A DNA stretch of 64,000 nucleotides, from the NCBI RefSeq assembly GCF_030409845.1, contig NZ_JAUFQQ010000003.1, positions 1,798,001 to 1,862,000 on the forward strand, read 5' to 3'. The DNA is from Flavobacterium branchiarum (GTDB lineage: Bacteria > Bacteroidota > Bacteroidia > Flavobacteriales > Flavobacteriaceae). Of this stretch, positions 26,208 to 34,321 are shown piece after piece (positions within the stretch are counted from its first letter, which is position 1; each line of letters begins with the position of its first letter). The translations under genes and the position numbers were made by a program. The notes below the pieces were generated by a model. The model saw only the letters and a program-made list of their open reading frames with translations. It was not told where the DNA came from and searched no databases.

Positions 26208-26287
26208 GTTTTCGTTTCAACTAGAGCATTGTGAATACACACAAAAACCTGTGAAGTAGAATAGGTGTTTTTTTGTTTGGAATTTTT

Positions 26288-26476
26288 AACCCAAACTTGT
26301 CTTTCTGAGGAACGAAGAATCGCATCTAGTAGCTCGACAATCTAAGTAAGCCATCTTGCGGAGATTACTTCGTCTATTCGCTTTGGCTCGGGTAATCGTA
26401 AGTTTGCGAGTGAATGGAAATAGTATTGTGATTTTTATTAATATCACTTTAGTAGCGCTACTCTTTGCAGGCACCG
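26288..26476. repeat. Composite dispersed repeat, left copy
   Basis: Part A (about 26288-26410) begins AACCCAAACTTGTCTTTCTG and is of the family repeated at 27610, 43052, 43367 and 60115. Part B (26432-26476) contains TTTAGTAGCGCTACTCTTTG and matches 27525-27569 at 39 of 45 positions. A 62-residue minus-strand frame across it (26286-26474) is an artefact of the repeat. Confidence 0.75.
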
Positions 26477-26512
26477 ATATGTTTGCGCAATTAGGTCGTT
26501 ACAACATAAAAA

Positions 26513-26537
26513 AACCACCTAGATAATCTAGATGGTT
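26513..26537 (-). terminator. Terminator of the DUF6934 two-gene unit
   Basis: AACCACCTAGAT and ATCTAGATGGTT form a 12-bp stem on the minus-strand RNA, with one U-G wobble and a very tight loop. A run of T follows in both directions. It begins 24 bases beyond the stop of the small ORF. Confidence 0.8.
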
Positions 26538-26561
26538 ATTATTTTTTTTTATTCATATAAA

Positions 26562-26765
26562 TTATAATGTGCGATTATGCATCATTGCGATTTTTTCAAT
26601 TTTCTCTTGAGAATCAAAGGCTTTTTCAAAAAAAATATTTTTTTCTTTGGCAAATTTCTCTACTGCTTCCAACTCTTGAATGGTCATTTTAGGACGACCT
26701 GCCCAAAAGTTTGTAGATTTTTCTATTTGCTTCTCTACCAAATCTCTTAATTGTTTTGTTTCCAT
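26562..26765 (-). CDS. Small 67-residue protein downstream of the DUF6934 gene
   Basis: Not recognised as a named family. The product is soluble, charged and helical, starting METKQLRDLVEKQIEKSTNF, with a central WAGRPKMTIQELEAVEKFA segment and no membrane region. It lies 45 bases downstream of the DUF6934-like gene on the same strand and shares its terminator. The regular start, the operon spacing and a plausible amino-acid composition support a real gene. The pair of a helical small protein and a DUF6934 protein invites comparison with toxin-antitoxin modules; that is inference only. Confidence 0.65.
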   Translation of the reverse strand: METKQLRDLVEKQIEKSTNFWAGRPKMTIQELEAVEKFAKEKNIFFEKAFDSQEKIEKIAMMHNRTL

Positions 26766-26810
26766 GATATTACAAATATACTGTTTTTTTCTTACTCTAT
26801 TAATTATGGA

Positions 26811-27401
26811 TTATTTTTTCAAATTAAACAAAATAAACTGATAATCAGCTGTTTTATCTTTATCGTATTTTTCAATACTTTTCACTACAACACCATTATT
26901 AAGCGTAGTCAAATCTTTTTTTCGAATTGTTCTTTCGAATTCTTTTCCTTTTCTAAATATTATCTGTTTTTTTTCAATAATCTTTATTACTTCTTCTATT
27001 TTACCCCCTGAAATATCTAGATATTTTTCTAAACTAATAATGTTTGAAGATATTTTTTGTTTGTAGAGGCGATGCTTGTGCAAAGTATTCCCAAACAATA
27101 AAATTGTGAAATGAGGATTAGAATTGAAAAAATGAAGAATACACATAAAAACAGTTGCCAAAACTTCATCATAATCGTTATTGTTTATTTCAGCTAAATC
27201 ATTAACTGTGATTATATTTGCAGAATTTTCTAAGTTCCCGAATCTAACATTATACCAGTTAAGACTTTTTTCTACGGGTGAAATAGAAACAATTTTGGTT
27301 ATTTCCTGTATTCCAAAACTAATGAACCTAAATTGGTAAACCTCATTAATAATTCCTTCAAAACTATAAGTATATGCTTTTTCTAAAAAATCCAAGATCA
27401 A
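26811..27401 (-). CDS. DUF6934-like protein
   Basis: A 196-residue soluble protein. YQFRFISFGIQEITKIVSIS followed by YNVRFGNLE, DEVLATVFMCILHFF and FTILLFGNTLHKHRLYKQKI matches, in order, the pattern I recall for DUF6934 (FxSxGxxGxIxK, YNLxFGD, KVLATV, GSTxxRTRLY). That assignment is from memory, not a search. The family has no established function. It forms a unit with the small gene downstream. The unit is bounded on both sides by copies of the same dispersed repeats, so it may be mobile or recently inserted. Confidence 0.65.
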   Translation of the reverse strand: MILDFLEKAYTYSFEGIINEVYQFRFISFGIQEITKIVSISPVEKSLNWYNVRFGNLENSANIITVNDLAEINNNDYDEVLATVFMCILHFFNSNPHFTILLFGNTLHKHRLYKQKISSNIISLEKYLDISGGKIEEVIKIIEKKQIIFRKGKEFERTIRKKDLTTLNNGVVVKSIEKYDKDKTADYQFILFNLKK

Positions 27402-27524
27402 TTTTTGATTTACTTACAAATATAGTTACATTTTATTTATTTATAAGTATTTTCTTGTTTTTAATTGATGCATTTGTTATGTCTGTTTTGATATCTGTGA
27501 GCTAATGTCTTTAGATAACATTAG

Positions 27525-27730
27525 TTTTTATTAATCTTACTTTAGTAGCACTACTCTTTGCGGGTACGGAAAGAATTTCCGCGCTACCGTTGGGTTGATA
27601 TATTTGTGTAACCCAAACTTGTCTTTCTGACGAAGGAAGAATCTCCGCAATATAACTAACACAAAGTATTCTTAGATTGTCGAGCTACTAGATGTGATTC
27701 TTCGTTCTTCATAAAGACAAGTTTGTGAGT
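27525..27730. repeat. Composite dispersed repeat, right copy
   Basis: Part B' (27525-27569) matches 26432-26476 at 39 of 45 positions in the same orientation. Part A' (27610-27730) begins AACCCAAACTTGTCTTTCTG and ends with the near complement (AAAGACAAGTTTG), making a long palindrome with the inner text AGATTGTCGAGCTACTAGAT. It occupies most of the 430-base gap before the lipid kinase gene; no gene is seen here. Confidence 0.8.
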
Positions 27731-27831
27731 ATTCACTCGTTGACGTCGATATATCTGCATAATCAGGTTACTTAAAATTAATAAAGCAGTACCCATAATT
27801 GAATACTGCTTTAAGAATGAAAAAGAACTCT

Positions 27832-28713
27832 TTAGTCTGTAATAACTGTAAGTCCGTTTTTAATAATCGATATATTAATTTTATTTGTATTCAATACGTG
27901 CGATTCTCCATCTATCTGAGCATCCAGTTGGGTAACTCCTGGAACTTCAATATCAAGATTTTGAATTAAAGCATGTTCTGCTTTTTTAAATTTCTCAACA
28001 CTATTGCGCAATACATGATAACCGAAAGCCATTTTCTTGATAAGTGATAATTTAGGAACAATAATTAAATCCAACCAACCATCGTTAAGGCTAGCTTTTG
28101 GTGTTAAGCTCATGTTGTAGCCCATTTCATTAGAATTAGAAATGAATAACAAAAACGGTTTTGCATTGATCTTTTTATCATTAAAAGACAATAAAGTATC
28201 ACGAGTTTTAAATTCTAAACTAGAAGCCAAAGAAGCTTTTACATAGGCAATAAGCGTACGATTTCCTGATTGTTCATATTTTTTTATGATTAAAGCATCG
28301 ATTCCAATTCCGGTATTGCTAAAGAAATAATGATCATTTATTTTACCGACATCTATAGTAGAAACAGTACCTTTTCGGATAACTTCGACTGCTTTTTCAA
28401 ATTTTCTAGGAATATTTAAATTCGAAGCCAAACCATTTCCAGAGCCAACAGGAATAATTCCTAATTTTATAGAAGTACCAATAAGGCAAGAGGCAACTTC
28501 GTTTATAGTGCCATCACCACCGCAGGCTACTATGTAATCAGGATTATTGGCAACGGCTGTCTTGGTCAATTCAATAGCGTGTTTTTTATGTTTAGTATAA
28601 TCTATTTCAATTTTAAACTCAGAACTTGGAAAAGTGTTTGTTAAAAAAGTACTTGTAATATTATGTTTACCACTTCCCGAAATCGGGTTAACTATGAAAT
28701 GGATGTATATCAT
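27832..28713 (-). CDS. Diacylglycerol/lipid kinase family protein (YegS/DgkB-like)
   Basis: The preferred start at 28713 gives 293 residues beginning MIYIHFIVNPISGSGKH, the conserved start of this family. The ATP-binding motif VACGGDGTINEVASCL and the GIIPVGSGNGLASNL region are intact. Family members phosphorylate diacylglycerol or related lipids. An in-frame ATG at 28764 would add 17 unconserved residues. It is monocistronic. The substrate lipid is uncertain. Confidence 0.9.
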   Translation of the reverse strand: MIYIHFIVNPISGSGKHNITSTFLTNTFPSSEFKIEIDYTKHKKHAIELTKTAVANNPDYIVACGGDGTINEVASCLIGTSIKLGIIPVGSGNGLASNLNIPRKFEKAVEVIRKGTVSTIDVGKINDHYFFSNTGIGIDALIIKKYEQSGNRTLIAYVKASLASSLEFKTRDTLLSFNDKKINAKPFLLFISNSNEMGYNMSLTPKASLNDGWLDLIIVPKLSLIKKMAFGYHVLRNSVEKFKKAEHALIQNLDIEVPGVTQLDAQIDGESHVLNTNKINISIIKNGLTVITD

Positions 28714-28847
28714 TATTCTAAAAATTTGTTTATTAAAGTATAATTTGTAACTCGTTGATTGCAATTTAATACCAATTTGATAATCACAACCAACCTGTTA
28801 TAATTAGCAATATAGTATATATTACCTGATTGGGTGTAATTTTTTCA

Positions 28848-28993
28848 CACATAGAAACATAGTTTGACAAAGTCTAAAAAAGACGTTTCACTTAGGATAA
28901 ATCACATAAGGCTATGCGAAAAAAATATTTTTCTTGAATCACCTTTGATTATCGATTTTATTCCGATAGCTATTGGAGCTATGTTTCTATGTG
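28848..28993. repeat. Dispersed element bounded by 15-bp perfect inverted repeats
   Basis: CACATAGAAACATAG (28848-28862) and CTATGTTTCTATGTG (28979-28993) enclose about 115 bases without a convincing ORF. It fills the gap between the lipid kinase and the TonB receptor 3' end. It resembles a short palindromic intergenic element; it may also end the receptor mRNA. Confidence 0.65.
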
Positions 28994-29058
28994 TTGAATG
29001 CCATTTTTTGAATCGCTTCCAACCGGATATTAAAAAATAAGGCGCAAAATTACTCTTT

Positions 29059-31473
29059 TTAAAATTTATAACTGTATCCAAATCGAACAACTTGTGTTTC
29101 ATAATAATCACTACTGTTATAGTTATATCCATTGCCTTGTATGTCTTTTTTAATCACAAGTGTATTTAGGATATCAGTTGCATTAATAAAAATTTCGCCT
29201 TTGCCTTTTTGAATTGATTTTTTAGCTCCTAAATCTATTGAGAAACGAGCGTTTATTTTCGCCTGCGGAATAACATCAGGTGCAAGATACACGGCTGCTA
29301 GTTGACCGCTAACTGTTTTATTAAATTGAAAAGTATTGTTCCATTTTACATTTCCGGAAACAATCTTTTGCTTTTCGCCAAAGTAGGTTGTTGGAACAGG
29401 GTATAAATTGGTTACCGTAAACGCATCTATCTCGTTCTGATACACATTTCCGTTTAAATTAAAAGAGTACCATGAGTTCACTTCGTTAGAATAGATCATT
29501 TCTATACCAGTAGAAGCACTTTTGTTAGCATTCTGAAAAACAGCATAAATAAGATTACTGTCAGGTGCAGTAGTTGCAATACGACTAATGGTTCCATTTA
29601 CGAAACGATGGTAAAGAGATGTAAATAAATATCCTTTGCCAATAGTAGCTTTATAACCAAGTTCAAATGCTGTAGTAAATTGTGGTTTAAGAGCAGGATT
29701 ACCAACTTTTATAATTTCGGCATCATCGTATTTAGGAAAAATTCGAATATCTACCTCACTTGGTCTGTCGACTCTGCGGTTGTAAAAAGCTGTCAATTTA
29801 TTATTCTCATTAATTTTATATCCAAATCGAACGCTAGGGAAGGGTTGCGTATAATCGTAACCATCGCTTTTGTAGGTAGGGTGATTCGGATTTACATCAT
29901 ATTTTAATTTTACATATTCTAAGCGCAGGCCAACTTCGGCTTCGATTTTATTGTTTTCGAATATGTAGTTACCATACAATGCAGGAATAATCTCTTTGTA
30001 AGTAGCCCAACCACCTGCATCAGGATCCAAAGGAGAATTGATACCTGGGTAAAACTGCATATTTGTTGGAATTTCTCTATTTCTGAATTTTAATCCAGTT
30101 TCAAAACGTCCGTATTTTAAAGGCTGAATATAATCAACATTAATGTCAATTACTTTTTCATCAGAAAGTAGTTTAAAAGAATCCTTTCCAGTAAAAGTTG
30201 GCATAATGTTGTCAAAGAAATATTTCTCATCTTCTCTATGATAGGTATAATTAATTCCTGCATTTAGTTTGTGTCCCGCTTCTTTAAATTTATGTTGGTA
30301 AGAAGCAGAAAGCATTACAGTTGTTTTTAATTCATCTTCAAGAAATTGCCACAAGCGCAAACGTTGCGAATAATCATGATTAAAGAAAGGTTGATCTCCA
30401 TTATCAATTATCTTTTCGCTTCCAAACATACCAGATAATGCAAAAGTGTTTTGCTCATTATAATTCCAATCAATCCCCGTTTTTAAAGTTGTAAAATGCG
30501 TATCACGGTTTCTTTTTGTTTGTTGGTTTACAACAGTACCATCATCATACGTTCGGGTAACAAACTCGTTTTTATTAAGCGTTTCGGTATATAAATAATC
30601 TGCTTGTAAATAGGTGTTTATTTTGTTCTTGCGGTAATTTAGCGAAAGCGAAGGATTTATTTTAGGAGTAACTTCGTATTGAGGTCTTATTGTAGGTAAA
30701 TTGGGCTTACGTTGCCACAAAGCACCATATCCGGATGCAATGCCTACTTTTCCGTTAAAACCTTCTTGTTTGTTCTTTTTGTAAACAATATTGATGATAC
30801 CGGCATTTCCATTAGCATCAAATTTAGCCGAAGGATTATTGATGATTTCTATTTTTTCAATAGCCGAAGCAGGAATGTTGTCCAATCCTGATTGATTACC
30901 AAAACCAGTTAAAGCCGTTTGTTTTCCGTCAATAAGAACCATTACTTTGTCATTACCACGCAATTGTACTTTTCCGTCTTGAACCGTAACACCTGGAAGA
31001 CTTTGCATAGATTGTAAAACCGAACCACCACTTTGAGTAATATTATCGGCTACAGAAAAGACTTTTTTATCCATTTTGGCATTTACTTCCTCCGTTTTGG
31101 AGGCATTTATTAATACCTCATTTAGCGTATTAATATCTTCTTCGAGTTCTAAGGTTGATAGATCTAAAAAGTCTGATAATGTTCCAACAAACAGCGGTTG
31201 TGTTTTGGTCTTGTATCCTATGAAGCTAATTTCGAGTATATAATTACCAGAGTTAATGTTCGAAAAAATAAAACGACCTTCTTCATTACTAAGTACTCCT
31301 GCAACAAACGTTTGATTCTTAGATGATTTTAAAGTAATATTCACATAAGGGATTGATGTCTTTAAATTCTTGTCTTTTATCATTCCAGAAATTGTGACCG
31401 ATTTAGTTTGTGCTGTTGTCTTTGAGACTACGAATAATATCAAAGAAAATAATACGATTATGTGTGTTTTCAT
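29059..31473 (-). CDS. TonB-dependent receptor, outer-membrane beta-barrel family
   Basis: The 804-residue protein has a signal peptide (MKTHIIVLFSLILFVVSKTTA), then a carboxypeptidase-regulatory-like domain (VTISGMIKDKNLKTSIPYVN). A plug domain follows (VTVQDGKVQLRGNDKVMVLI; SAIEKIEIINNPSAKFDANG) and a C-terminal barrel ending in RFGYSYKF, with the aromatic last residue typical of outer-membrane proteins. No SusD partner is adjacent, so it is not a classical glycan PUL. It lies downstream of a PepSY-like protein and a two-component system on the same strand. This suggests regulated uptake or envelope-stress function; the ligand is unknown. Confidence 0.9.
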   Translation of the reverse strand: MKTHIIVLFSLILFVVSKTTAQTKSVTISGMIKDKNLKTSIPYVNITLKSSKNQTFVAGVLSNEEGRFIFSNINSGNYILEISFIGYKTKTQPLFVGTLSDFLDLSTLELEEDINTLNEVLINASKTEEVNAKMDKKVFSVADNITQSGGSVLQSMQSLPGVTVQDGKVQLRGNDKVMVLIDGKQTALTGFGNQSGLDNIPASAIEKIEIINNPSAKFDANGNAGIINIVYKKNKQEGFNGKVGIASGYGALWQRKPNLPTIRPQYEVTPKINPSLSLNYRKNKINTYLQADYLYTETLNKNEFVTRTYDDGTVVNQQTKRNRDTHFTTLKTGIDWNYNEQNTFALSGMFGSEKIIDNGDQPFFNHDYSQRLRLWQFLEDELKTTVMLSASYQHKFKEAGHKLNAGINYTYHREDEKYFFDNIMPTFTGKDSFKLLSDEKVIDINVDYIQPLKYGRFETGLKFRNREIPTNMQFYPGINSPLDPDAGGWATYKEIIPALYGNYIFENNKIEAEVGLRLEYVKLKYDVNPNHPTYKSDGYDYTQPFPSVRFGYKINENNKLTAFYNRRVDRPSEVDIRIFPKYDDAEIIKVGNPALKPQFTTAFELGYKATIGKGYLFTSLYHRFVNGTISRIATTAPDSNLIYAVFQNANKSASTGIEMIYSNEVNSWYSFNLNGNVYQNEIDAFTVTNLYPVPTTYFGEKQKIVSGNVKWNNTFQFNKTVSGQLAAVYLAPDVIPQAKINARFSIDLGAKKSIQKGKGEIFINATDILNTLVIKKDIQGNGYNYNSSDYYETQVVRFGYSYKF

Positions 31474-31643
31474 TGTATTTTAAGATTTGTTTTGCCTCAA
31501 AAAAATGACAAAAAAAGTCCTTAGCTAATTATAGAGAATTACTCTATATAGCTTTTATGAATTCTAGTTATTAATTTTTTTTAGTTTATAATGTATCAGA
31601 AATAATATTTAAGAGACATTATAAAGGGGAAGAGTTATCGGAA

Positions 31644-32078
31644 CTATTTTTCGATTTCTTTCACGAAATTTCCTTTGTGATCAAAGATTAAATCTTTTTT
31701 GTAGATCTCAACTTCATAAAAGACTTTGCCTTTTACATCAGTAATTTTAGCAACCTCTCTGATTTTTTTACGGCGATAATTAACTTTAACGTAAGGTAAA
31801 ATACTATGTGGTAATTGATCTTTTGTTATTTTAACCTCTGTTTGAATTAGGTTTCCAGAACTATCTAATATAGCCGATTGGACTTCTTTATCATTGGTAA
31901 AAGTAACTTCGTAGTTGTCGTTTTCTTTTTCCCATTTAGGATTTGTTGCATCTGGAAATTTTATTAAAAAAGTCGATTTTACGATTCCAGGAACATCTTT
32001 TGGAGATAAATACTGTTCCTGAGCCATTGCAAAAGTCGAAATTAATATTGCGAAGAGTGTTACTATTGAAGCTTTCAT
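31644..32078 (-). CDS. PepSY-like (DUF2874) periplasmic protein
   Basis: The 144-residue protein has a signal peptide (MKASIVTLFAILISTFAMAQ) and two PepSY-like repeats: VKSTFLIKFPDATNPKWEKE with YEVTFTNDKE, and ILPYVKVNYRRKKIREVAKI with FYEVEIYKKD. The family is common beside two-component systems in Bacteroidota; its biochemical role is unclear. It lies 71 bases after the kinase gene. TAATTTTG (minus strand, 32120-32113) upstream may be its own -7 box, so it may be the target of the neighbouring regulator. Confidence 0.85.
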   Translation of the reverse strand: MKASIVTLFAILISTFAMAQEQYLSPKDVPGIVKSTFLIKFPDATNPKWEKENDNYEVTFTNDKEVQSAILDSSGNLIQTEVKITKDQLPHSILPYVKVNYRRKKIREVAKITDVKGKVFYEVEIYKKDLIFDHKGNFVKEIEK

Positions 32079-32149
32079 ATGTTTTTTAGTTTCTATTAAT
32101 AAATCTACAGTTCAAAATTAGATAGTGATTCTGTAGGAACTTTGAATTT

Positions 32150-33412
32150 TTAAAATTTAACGGTAAAACGATGTAAATTATTTTCAAATCTATAATCTAT
32201 TTTCCAATGACTTATTTCAGTGATTTTCTTTATAATTGCCATTCCCAATCCGTTTCCTTGCGAAGAAGGATTTGCTTTAGAAAAACGATTAAATAACCTA
32301 TCTACAACCAAAGGCATTTCCTGACCTGTATTTGAAAAAGTAATAGATTCTCCCGTAATTATAATACTGATTTCTCCATTTTTAATATTGTGTCTAATGG
32401 CATTAAGAAACAAGTTATTAATTAGAACTTCAGTTAATGAAGGATTCCCTTCTATTTTAAGTTTTTCAGTATATTCAATAACAATATTGAGGTTTTTAGC
32501 TTTTGCTTGTTCCGTAAAAAAGTCAAGATGTTTTTTTAAATATTCATTAATAACAATGGACTGTTTATCAAAATAATTTTCATTTTCAATCTTGGATAAT
32601 AACAGCAGATTTTTGTTTAATCTATTTAATCTAGAAACATCTTTATTTAGTGAACTCAAAACTTCTGATTGCTCTTTTGATACATCAAGCTGAAAAAGGG
32701 TATCTATTTTTGTTTGAAAAAGTGCCAATGGTGTTTGTAACTCATGTGCTGCATTTTCGACAAACTCCCTCTGATTGTTATAAATGTCAGTATTTTTTTC
32801 GATAAGACGATCCAAGTTTTTGTTGAGTCTGTTGAACTCTTCAACATCCGTATGCATAAAGTTAGGTTTTTTATTTTTATCTATTTCAAATCCCTGTATC
32901 TGATTTAGCGTATCGTAAAAAGGAGCCCAAAGCCTTTTAGATGAAATTTTAGTGATTATCAAAATTCCTAAAAGCAAAATAATAATTACCACTAAAAACA
33001 ACAATGCGATACTTACAATTAAATCTTCTTTTTCTATCAGATTAATTCTTCCTACGTAGGTATATGGTTGTCCTTTTATTGTTATTGGAGAATTAAGTTC
33101 TCTATAAGGTTCGTTTTCATTTTCAAGTTCATCAAAGTAAATTTTATCAATAATGGTGTCTTTGCTAACAATATGAGAAGGTATAATTTGAACATTTCGA
33201 TTGTACTTATTCCATAAAGAAATATCCTTAATATCAATATTAGGCAATTCTTCTTTTAAGAATTCATCTCTATGCAAAGAGAGCGTTTCATCCGTTTCTT
33301 CAATATACAATCGCTCGGTGATGTAGTAAAAAGCAGGAACAGCTATTAGCAGTATAAAAACTGAAAATATCAAAAAATTAGTAGTTGTTTTATTTAGTAG
33401 TTTTTTATTCAT
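32150..33412 (-). CDS. Sensor histidine kinase
   Basis: A 420-residue kinase with TM1 near residues 12-32, a periplasmic region of about 100 residues and TM2 near 135-158. The HisKA box is ENAAHELQTPLALFQTKIDT, followed by N box NNLFLNAIRHN and a G box NGLGMAIIKKI. The D box appears as SITFSNTGQEMP, slightly degenerate. It overlaps the response regulator by 8 bases, indicating translational coupling. Its neighbours are the PepSY-like and TonB receptor genes, the probable regulon. Confidence 0.92.
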   Translation of the reverse strand: MNKKLLNKTTTNFLIFSVFILLIAVPAFYYITERLYIEETDETLSLHRDEFLKEELPNIDIKDISLWNKYNRNVQIIPSHIVSKDTIIDKIYFDELENENEPYRELNSPITIKGQPYTYVGRINLIEKEDLIVSIALLFLVVIIILLLGILIITKISSKRLWAPFYDTLNQIQGFEIDKNKKPNFMHTDVEEFNRLNKNLDRLIEKNTDIYNNQREFVENAAHELQTPLALFQTKIDTLFQLDVSKEQSEVLSSLNKDVSRLNRLNKNLLLLSKIENENYFDKQSIVINEYLKKHLDFFTEQAKAKNLNIVIEYTEKLKIEGNPSLTEVLINNLFLNAIRHNIKNGEISIIITGESITFSNTGQEMPLVVDRLFNRFSKANPSSQGNGLGMAIIKKITEISHWKIDYRFENNLHRFTVKF

Positions 33413-34082
33413 TGTTCCATTTGTATCCTAAGCCATAAACCGTTTTTATATAATCACCACCTTCGGCATTGTTTAGTTTCTTTTTTAAGTTTTTTATATG
33501 AGCATATACAAAATCATGATTATCGAGCATGTCTGCCATGTCTCCCGATAGATGTTCGGCAATAGCGCCTTTAGATAGTACTTTGTTTTGATTACCTATT
33601 AAAAACAATAATAAGTCAATTTCTTTTTTTGTGATATCTAGCTTTGTATTATTCACAGTAACCGTTTTAGAAAGAATATCAATTGTAATTTCATTAAAGA
33701 CGACATTGTTATTTCCTTTAAAGTTTTTGCGTCGGATGAGCGCTTGGATTCTAACTAGTAATTCAGATAAATGAAAAGGCTTTGTCAGATAGTCATCGGC
33801 ACCAAGATTAAACCCTTCAATACGGGTATCTAGTGTTTCTTTTGCAGAAATAATAATTACACCTTCCGTTTTGTTTCTTCTTTTTAATTCTTTTAATATG
33901 TCAAATCCATCACCATCAGGAAGCATTAGATCTAATAATACACAATCATAATCATACAAATCAATCTTGTCAAGTGCATCTTTGTAGGATCCAGAGGTCT
34001 CACAATGAATGCCATTGGGCTTAAAATAGCTTTTTATACTCGCCGCTATTTCTAATTCGTCTTCTATTATCAAAATTTTCAT
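33405..34082 (-). CDS. OmpR-family response regulator
   Basis: A 225-residue regulator with receiver acidic pair ED (residues 7-8), Asp51 in VLLDLMLPDGDGF, and the lysine in DDYLTKPFHL. The C-terminal winged helix reads ITKKEIDLLLFLIGNQNKVL and YAHIKNLKKKLN. It is first in the operon with its kinase. It is transcribed away from the DUF6377 gene across a 240-base divergent region. Confidence 0.92.
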   Translation of the reverse strand: MKILIIEDELEIAASIKSYFKPNGIHCETSGSYKDALDKIDLYDYDCVLLDLMLPDGDGFDILKELKRRNKTEGVIIISAKETLDTRIEGFNLGADDYLTKPFHLSELLVRIQALIRRKNFKGNNNVVFNEITIDILSKTVTVNNTKLDITKKEIDLLLFLIGNQNKVLSKGAIAEHLSGDMADMLDNHDFVYAHIKNLKKKLNNAEGGDYIKTVYGLGYKWNNE

Positions 34083-34287
34083 AATGCAATTTACTAATTC
34101 AATTCTGAATGAAATCTGAATTTTGTTGATTTTAAATATTGAAACTCGTTTTGGCGCATGCCAGATATTTTGAGATAGATGTTATTAGTTTATTAATGAA
34201 TATTAGACGTTTTGGAAAAAAGTGTAAAAGCACCTTTTTAAGAAAGGGTTTAATAGTATAAAAAACTTTTTTTTTGTTGCACTTTAC

Positions 34288-34295
34288 TATCTTTG
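34288..34295 (+). promoter_or_regulatory. -7 promoter box of the DUF6377 gene
   Basis: TATCTTTG is an exact TAnnTTTG match. It lies downstream of the first in-frame start (TTG 34274) and about 26 bases before the TTG at 34322, supporting the latter as the translation start. Confidence 0.5.
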
Positions 34296-34321
34296 GCTAT
34301 TGTAATTTTATATTGAGAAAG

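Noticed and set aside
26286-26474. 62-residue minus-strand ORF
   Set aside because: Lies wholly inside a dispersed repeat element copied elsewhere in the window.
29059-31473. SusC-type receptor of a polysaccharide utilisation locus
   Set aside because: No SusD gene is adjacent, and the protein is shorter than SusC (about 800 versus about 1000 residues). It fits the general TonB-dependent outer-membrane barrel family.
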